A stretch of 64,000 nucleotides of DNA, taken from an uncultured Microbacterium sp. (GTDB lineage: Bacteria > Actinomycetota > Actinomycetes > Actinomycetales > Microbacteriaceae). Positions 59,976-64,000 of this stretch are shown in pieces (position 1 is the first letter of the stretch; every line of letters begins with the position of its first letter). Location of the stretch: positions 1-64,000 of the forward strand of contig CAJYJO010000017.1 of assembly GCA_913774845.1 (NCBI GenBank), written 5' to 3'. Position numbers and translations under genes: made by a program. Under the pieces are notes generated by a model, which worked only from the letters and a program-made list of their open reading frames with translations, was not told the DNA's origin and made no database searches.

Positions 59976-61826
59976 ATGGACGTCCTCGCCCGACCGCGCC
60001 CCTTCCTCCGCTTCATCTCGGCGGCGGCGCTGCTCCTGCTGGCCGCACTGCTGACGGTGGGAGCTCCCCTCCCCGCTCGGGCCGATACCGACGACTTCAC
60101 CTTCGATGCTATCGACGCCGACATGACCCTGTCCCGCGGCGCCGACGGTCACGCCGAGCTGGCCGTGACCGAGACTCTGGTCGCGCGCTTCCCCGACGAG
60201 GATCAGAACCGCGGTCTCGTCCGCGTGATCCCCGACGACTACGACGGCGTCCCCCTGCACACCCGGATCGTGTCGGTCACCGACGCCGCGGGCGCCGCCG
60301 TGCCCTTCGAGGTCGAGACCGACCGTCGCCAGGTGACCGTCCTCACCGGGGACGACGAGTACGTCCGGGGCGTGCAGACGTACGTCCTCCGCTACACGCA
60401 GCGCGACACCATCCGCGCGTTCGCCGACACCGACGCCGACGAGTTCTATCGCGACATCAACGGCACCGACTGGGCGCAGCCGTTCGGCGAGGTGACCGCG
60501 CGCCTGCGGCTGGATCCGGCGCTCGAGTCGGCGGCCCTCGACGGCGCCGCCGCCTGTTACGTCGGCGCGCAGGGGTCGACCGCCCGGTGCGATATCGCCC
60601 GGTCCGGCGGCGATGGGGCCCCGCTCGTGTACGAGGCGGGCGCGACCGGTCTCGGGCCCGGGGAGAACGTCACCATCGCGATCGGACTCACGGCGGGGAC
60701 GTTCGTCCCCGGCGAGGTCGTGCGCACCCCGATCGAGCAGTTCTCCGTCGACGCCGCGCCGGTGCTGGCCGCGTCGTCCCTCGGCGCGCTGGTCCTCGCC
60801 CTCGCCGGCGTCGCCACGGCCCTCCTCGCACGTCGTCGCGGTCGTGACGCCCCGGGGCGCGGTGTGATCGTCCCCGAGTACGAGCCGCCCGCCGGCGTCG
60901 ACGTGCTCGAGGGCGCGGAGTTGGCGGATCGCCGGGGTGCCGGCATCCCGGCCGCCCTCCTCGACACGGCGGTGGCCGGACACCTGCGCATCATCGAGGT
61001 GCCGGATCGGCCCAAGGCGCTCGAGCTCGAATTCGTCACCGGGGAGCGCGCGACGCCGTTGCGCTCCGCGGTGCTGCGGGCTGTCTTCGGCGACGCCCCC
61101 TCCCCCGGCGCGCGCGTCGTTCTCGGCGCCGATCGTCAGGACGTGGCGAAGGCGCTGCAGAAGCTGCCGTCCGCGGCGTCCGCGGAACTCCGCGCCCGCG
61201 GGTGGACGAGCCGTCAGCGGGTCGGCACGCGGGTGGCCGCCGGCCTGCTCGCCGTCGGCGCCTTCATCGTGGCGGTGCTCGTCGTCATTCTCGCCGCCCA
61301 GGGCACCGCTCCCGCGTGGTGGCAGATCGCCGCCGTCCCCGCCACGGTGGTCGTCGGCATCCTGGCCTTCGTGCTCCTGCGGTACCGCGATCGGATCACG
61401 GATGCCGGCGCTCCCGCGCGCGACCACCTCCGGGGACTGCGCGACTACCTGCAGCTGGCGGAGGCGGACCGCCTGCGCGTCCTGCAGAGCCCGGAAGGGG
61501 CGGAACGGCGCCGAATCGACCCCGGCGATGCCGCCGAGATGCTCCATCTGTACGAGCGCCTGCTGCCCTGGGCCGTCGTGTGGGGCGTCGAGAGGGAGTG
61601 GGCGCACGCTCTCGACACGCGGGTGCGCGAGGCGGGCGGCGACCTGTCGTGGTACGCCGGCCCCCAGGGCTTCTCGAGTGCGGCGTTCACGACGACGCTG
61701 GGTTCGATGCGTGCCGCGAGCATACCGGTGACGACCAGCAGCGGATCGGGGAGCTTCTCCGGCGGATCCTTCGGCGGGGGCTTCTCGGGCGGCGGGATGG
61801 GCGGTGGCGGCGGCGGCGGGCGCTGA
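59976..61826 (+). CDS. DUF2207 domain membrane protein
   Basis: A 616-residue protein. Signal peptide (FISAAALLLLAALLTVGAPL, cleaved near ARA-D), an extracytoplasmic DUF2207 domain (SRGADGHAELAVTETLVARF, EDQNRGLVRVIPDDYDG), a transmembrane helix near residue 265 (VLAASSLGALVLALAGVATA), a cytoplasmic part, two more helices near 425-470 and a C-terminal tail of Ser/Gly repeats (SGSFSGGSFGGGFSGGG). This is the usual DUF2207 layout, including the glycine-rich tail. Leaderless start. Function unknown. Confidence 0.9.
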   Translation: MDVLARPRPFLRFISAAALLLLAALLTVGAPLPARADTDDFTFDAIDADMTLSRGADGHAELAVTETLVARFPDEDQNRGLVRVIPDDYDGVPLHTRIVSVTDAAGAAVPFEVETDRRQVTVLTGDDEYVRGVQTYVLRYTQRDTIRAFADTDADEFYRDINGTDWAQPFGEVTARLRLDPALESAALDGAAACYVGAQGSTARCDIARSGGDGAPLVYEAGATGLGPGENVTIAIGLTAGTFVPGEVVRTPIEQFSVDAAPVLAASSLGALVLALAGVATALLARRRGRDAPGRGVIVPEYEPPAGVDVLEGAELADRRGAGIPAALLDTAVAGHLRIIEVPDRPKALELEFVTGERATPLRSAVLRAVFGDAPSPGARVVLGADRQDVAKALQKLPSAASAELRARGWTSRQRVGTRVAAGLLAVGAFIVAVLVVILAAQGTAPAWWQIAAVPATVVVGILAFVLLRYRDRITDAGAPARDHLRGLRDYLQLAEADRLRVLQSPEGAERRRIDPGDAAEMLHLYERLLPWAVVWGVEREWAHALDTRVREAGGDLSWYAGPQGFSSAAFTTTLGSMRAASIPVTTSSGSGSFSGGSFGGGFSGGGMGGGGGGGR

Positions 61827-61840
61827 CGTCCGGCGGGCCG

Positions 61841-62545
61841 TCACTCCGCGACGCGGACGACCTCGGCGATCACGCGCGGGTCGGCGAGCACGCGGAAATG
61901 TCCTCCGCCGTCGAGGCGGACGTTGCGCGCTCCGGCGAGTTCGCTGCCCTCGGGGATGTGCGGGTCGAACGCGCCGTACACCGAGGTGATGCGGGCGTTC
62001 GCCTCGGCGGCGGCGGCGAGGGCGCGCATCGTCGCGTCGCCCGAGCGGAATGCGCGCAGCGACGGCGTCGGCATGAGGCTGCTGTAGCGCGACCCGCCGA
62101 ACGGGGTGGCGACGGCGACCATCGCACGCACCCGTTCGCCCGCCGGGTCGAAGGCCATCACGTGCTTGCCGATCAGCCCGCCCTTGCTGTGCGCGACGAG
62201 GACGACGTCGTCGAGCCCCCGCTCGATCAGGAGCGCGGCCACGCGACCCGCCGCCTCGGCGATGGGACGGCGGTTGTCGCCGAGCGCGGTGACGGCGTGA
62301 ACGGGGTGGCCGCGATCGTGGAGCACGCGGGCGAGCGGTTCGAGGAAGCGCCAGGTCTCGTAGATCCCGGGCAGCAGCACGAGCGGGGTGCCTTCGCCCC
62401 TGGCGAGGTCGTCCGGGACGCTGCGTCCGAGGAGCGCGCGCACCTGCCCGTTCAGCGCGTACGCGTAGTCGCGTACCCACCAGTCGAGGTCGCGGACCCC
62501 CGCGGCGATCCGCGAGACGTGGCGTGGTCCGGCATCCGTCGACAT
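61841..62545 (-). CDS. Lipase-like alpha/beta hydrolase
   Basis: A 234-residue protein: LVLLPGIYETWRFLEPLARV (oxyanion strand), nucleophile elbow VAHSKGGLIGKHVM, AVATPFGGSRYS and the acid/histidine region ELAGARNVRLDGGGHFRVLA. This is the PGAP1/triacylglycerol-lipase-like group. The ATG has GGAGG upstream; the longer in-frame start would run into the divergent gene's promoter. No signal peptide. It converges on the DUF2207 gene with 14 nt between stops. Confidence 0.87.
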   Translation of the reverse strand: MSTDAGPRHVSRIAAGVRDLDWWVRDYAYALNGQVRALLGRSVPDDLARGEGTPLVLLPGIYETWRFLEPLARVLHDRGHPVHAVTALGDNRRPIAEAAGRVAALLIERGLDDVVLVAHSKGGLIGKHVMAFDPAGERVRAMVAVATPFGGSRYSSLMPTPSLRAFRSGDATMRALAAAAEANARITSVYGAFDPHIPEGSELAGARNVRLDGGGHFRVLADPRVIAEVVRVAE

Positions 62546-62647
62546 GCCCCCATCCTCCCGGGGGCCGCGGAGAAGGCCAGGCGGGTTGCGCCGCCGCACA
62601 TCACGGCTCGTCGCGCAACCCCGGGATCCGGCGATGGGGAGCCGCTC

Positions 62648-62653
62648 TAGCGT
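62648..62653 (+). promoter_or_regulatory. Leaderless -10 box TAGCGT
   Basis: TAGCGT ends 7 nt before the ATG of the following 79-residue protein gene. Confidence 0.5.
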
Positions 62654-62660
62654 GTGGGCC

Positions 62661-62900
62661 ATGGACATCTCGGACATCCGTTGGAACGAACCCGCCCGTC
62701 AGAAGATCCTCGACGACGCCGACTCCGTGCTCCGCGAGGCCGTCGTCGCCATCGCCCGCGAGAGCGACGGCATCTCGTCGGACGAGGCGTTCGCGCAGAT
62801 CAACGCCCGCATCAAGGACCGCTTCATCGACTACGAACCGGGCCCGGACATCCGCACCTACGCCGACGCGATCGCCGCCGGCGAGGTCCCTACCGACTGA
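62661..62900 (+). CDS. Small helical hypothetical protein
   Basis: A 79-residue acidic protein, mostly helical by pattern: PARQKILDDADSVLREAVVA, SDEAFAQINARIKDRFIDYE, then PDIRTYADAIAAGEVPTD. Leaderless promoter. Many actinobacteria carry similar short proteins; no function is assigned. Confidence 0.7.
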   Translation: MDISDIRWNEPARQKILDDADSVLREAVVAIARESDGISSDEAFAQINARIKDRFIDYEPGPDIRTYADAIAAGEVPTD

Positions 62901-63103
62901 CGACGCCCCGGAGGGGGCGAATGCGCTCGGCGCCTCCTTGGGATCAGCTGGGACATCGCGTCACGACGGCGACGCGAGCGTACTGTTCTGTCGTATCCCA
63001 CCCCGGCATCGCCGGCGCGGATGACGCCGCTCATGGCGTCCCCGACGACTCCCGCCCGTCGAGCCCGTCCCCCACCGGCTCCGGACGGGAGTCGTCGTCC
63101 GTC
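62901..63103. other. Short non-coding region
   Basis: About 200 bp between convergent small genes, with no supported gene. Its right part forms the terminator described for the next gene. Confidence 0.4.
63043..63097 (-). terminator. Terminator-like inverted repeat after the small charged protein gene
   Basis: Arms CGACGACTCCCG and CGGGAGTCGTCG form a 12-bp stem around a 31-nt loop, immediately after the minus-strand stop codon. Confidence 0.55.
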
Positions 63104-63292
63104 TCAGCGGTCTTCGCCGTAGCCGCGGATGCTGCGCAGGTCGTCCTTGAGATCCTCCTGCGCGAGGTCGTCGTCGGCGACGGCGGCGTCCGCCGCACGC
63201 TGCTCGCGCGCGCCGTCCTTCTTCTCCTCCACGCCCGCGTCGGTGGCACCGTCCATGACGGGGGCGTCCTGGGTCTCTTCGCGTTCGGTCAT
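63104..63292 (-). CDS. Small charged hypothetical protein
   Basis: A 62-residue Asp/Glu/Ala/Lys-rich protein (MTEREETQDAPVMDGATD, then KKDGAREQRAADAAVADDDL and a final IRGYGEDR). AGGAGG precedes the ATG. Low complexity and probably disordered. It lies 90 nt downstream of the MMPL gene in the same direction. Confidence 0.6.
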   Translation of the reverse strand: MTEREETQDAPVMDGATDAGVEEKKDGAREQRAADAAVADDDLAQEDLKDDLRSIRGYGEDR

Positions 63293-63382
63293 CGTCGTCC
63301 TCCTCGGAAAGGGTGTCGTCTCGGAATCCTGACAACCGCAGCCGACCGGACGGCGGGGCTTGCGCCCCGCACCGCCGGGTGC

Positions 63383-64000
63383 TCAGACCCCGTGAGGGGA
63401 CGGGTGACGGCGCTCGAGCGCCGATCCTTCGACATCGACGTTCGGCCCGATGCGGTCGAGCCACGTCGGCAGCCGCCGCGCAGCCCCGCCCAGCACGTGC
63501 ATGCCGGCGGGCATGAGGAGCATGCGCACGACGAACGCGTCGAAGAGCACACCGAGGCCGAGACCCAGACCGGACGACGTGATGATGACGGCCTCCGAGG
63601 TGATGAAGCCCGAGAACATCGAGACCATGATGATGGCCGCGGCGATCACGTGGGTGCGTCCGGCCCGGAATCCCTGGGCCACCGCGAGCCGCGGAGCCGC
63701 TCCGTGCGCCCACGCCTCGCGCATGCCCGTGGTGAGGAAGAGCTGGTAGTCCATGGCCAGACCGAACAGGATGCCGACGAGGATCACCGGCAGGAAGCTC
63801 AGGATCGGGCCGGGGTCGTGCACCCCGAAGAGCACGCTCAGCCAGCCCCATGGGAAGACGGCGGTCACCGCCCCGTAGGTGGCGAACAGCGACAGCACGA
63901 AGCCGAGCGTCGCAATGAGGGGCACGAGGAGCGAGCGGAAGACCATCACCATGATGAGGAACGGCAGGCCGACGACCACGACGAGGTAGAGGGACAGCAC
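63383..64000 (-). CDS. MMPL/RND family transporter, C-terminal part
   Basis: The frame is open to the window edge, so the gene begins outside. The 205 visible residues hold five or six membrane helices of the second MMPL half: FLIMVMVFRSLLVPLIATLG, ILSFLPVILVGILFGLAMDY, the hallmark FGLAMDYQLFL, SSGLGLGLGVLFDAFVVRML and LMPAGMHVLGG. MMPL proteins export lipids or drugs by proton motive force. It ends in a short hydrophilic tail. Confidence 0.92.
   Translation of the reverse strand: MLSLYLVVVVGLPFLIMVMVFRSLLVPLIATLGFVLSLFATYGAVTAVFPWGWLSVLFGVHDPGPILSFLPVILVGILFGLAMDYQLFLTTGMREAWAHGAAPRLAVAQGFRAGRTHVIAAAIIMVSMFSGFITSEAVIITSSGLGLGLGVLFDAFVVRMLLMPAGMHVLGGAARRLPTWLDRIGPNVDVEGSALERRHPSPHGV

Overview
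The window is a high-GC stretch with very dense coding, frequent GTG starts, many 4-bp ATGA/GTGA stop-start overlaps and many leaderless promoters (a TANNNT box 6-7 nt before the start codon). With the gene order rplM-rpsI-glmM-coaA-glmS-acpS-alr-tsaE-tsaB-rimI-tsaD, two CIRCE boxes at groES, an LPATG surface protein and an IniB/dynamin cluster, it fits an actinobacterial chromosome, most likely Microbacteriaceae (Microbacterium-like). No rRNA, tRNA, CRISPR, transposase or prophage gene was recognised.

Layout. 1-587: 3' end of a DUF222/HNH endonuclease gene, then about 600 bp of non-coding DNA with a 17-bp tandem repeat. 1239-4233: orphan branched-chain amino acid binding lipoprotein, RarD-type permease, and groES with two CIRCE operators. 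4525-15931: an unusual cluster of a membrane-tethered Hsp70-like ATPase, a large LuxR-type ATPase regulator, an IniB-domain protein, a 4-TM membrane protein, two translationally coupled dynamin-like GTPases (IniA/IniC-like) and two more acidic Asn/Asp/Ser/Thr-rich IniB-like proteins. 16154-26232: a methyltransferase, then the t6A genes tsaD/rimI/tsaB/tsaE, alr, acpS and glmS, with an alpha/beta hydrolase on the opposite strand in the middle. 25195-31051: a 1336-residue LPATG-anchored surface protein cotranscribed with a DUF5819 protein and an HTTM membrane protein. This module and a Ppx/GppA phosphatase lie within the otherwise conserved rplM-rpsI-glmM-coaA-glmS order (31289-35622).

35898-42614: stress and housekeeping genes: a hydrolase, a lipoprotein, a CNNM/CorC-type membrane protein behind a 29-codon leader ORF, an OhrR-Ohr organic peroxide module, a PIG-L deacetylase, a PEBP protein and small proteins. 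42626-50924: a second PIG-L deacetylase, divergent from an exopolysaccharide-type sugar transferase and UDP-glucose dehydrogenase, then small proteins, a UbiB/ABC1 kinase coupled to a VanZ protein, and an XRE regulator. 51274-64000: a second large LuxR ATPase regulator, a DUF998 membrane protein, a DivIVA-like coiled-coil protein, an aldo/keto reductase, a DUF7882 mini-operon divergent from a MarR regulator coupled to a transglutaminase, a DUF2207 protein, a lipase-like hydrolase and the 3' end of an MMPL transporter.

Functionally much of the window concerns the cell envelope: GlmS/GlmM (UDP-GlcNAc precursor), Alr (D-Ala), Ugd and sugar transferase (uronic acid polysaccharide), sortase-anchored surface protein, PIG-L deacetylases, VanZ, CorC, MMPL, DivIVA-like protein and the IniBAC-like cluster. 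The most novel candidate is the Hsp70-LuxR-IniB-dynamin cluster. It carries matching G5-N2-C5 inverted repeats upstream of two of its three iniB-like genes, at nearly the same distance from a -10 box, which suggests one dedicated regulator, plausibly the encoded LuxR protein.
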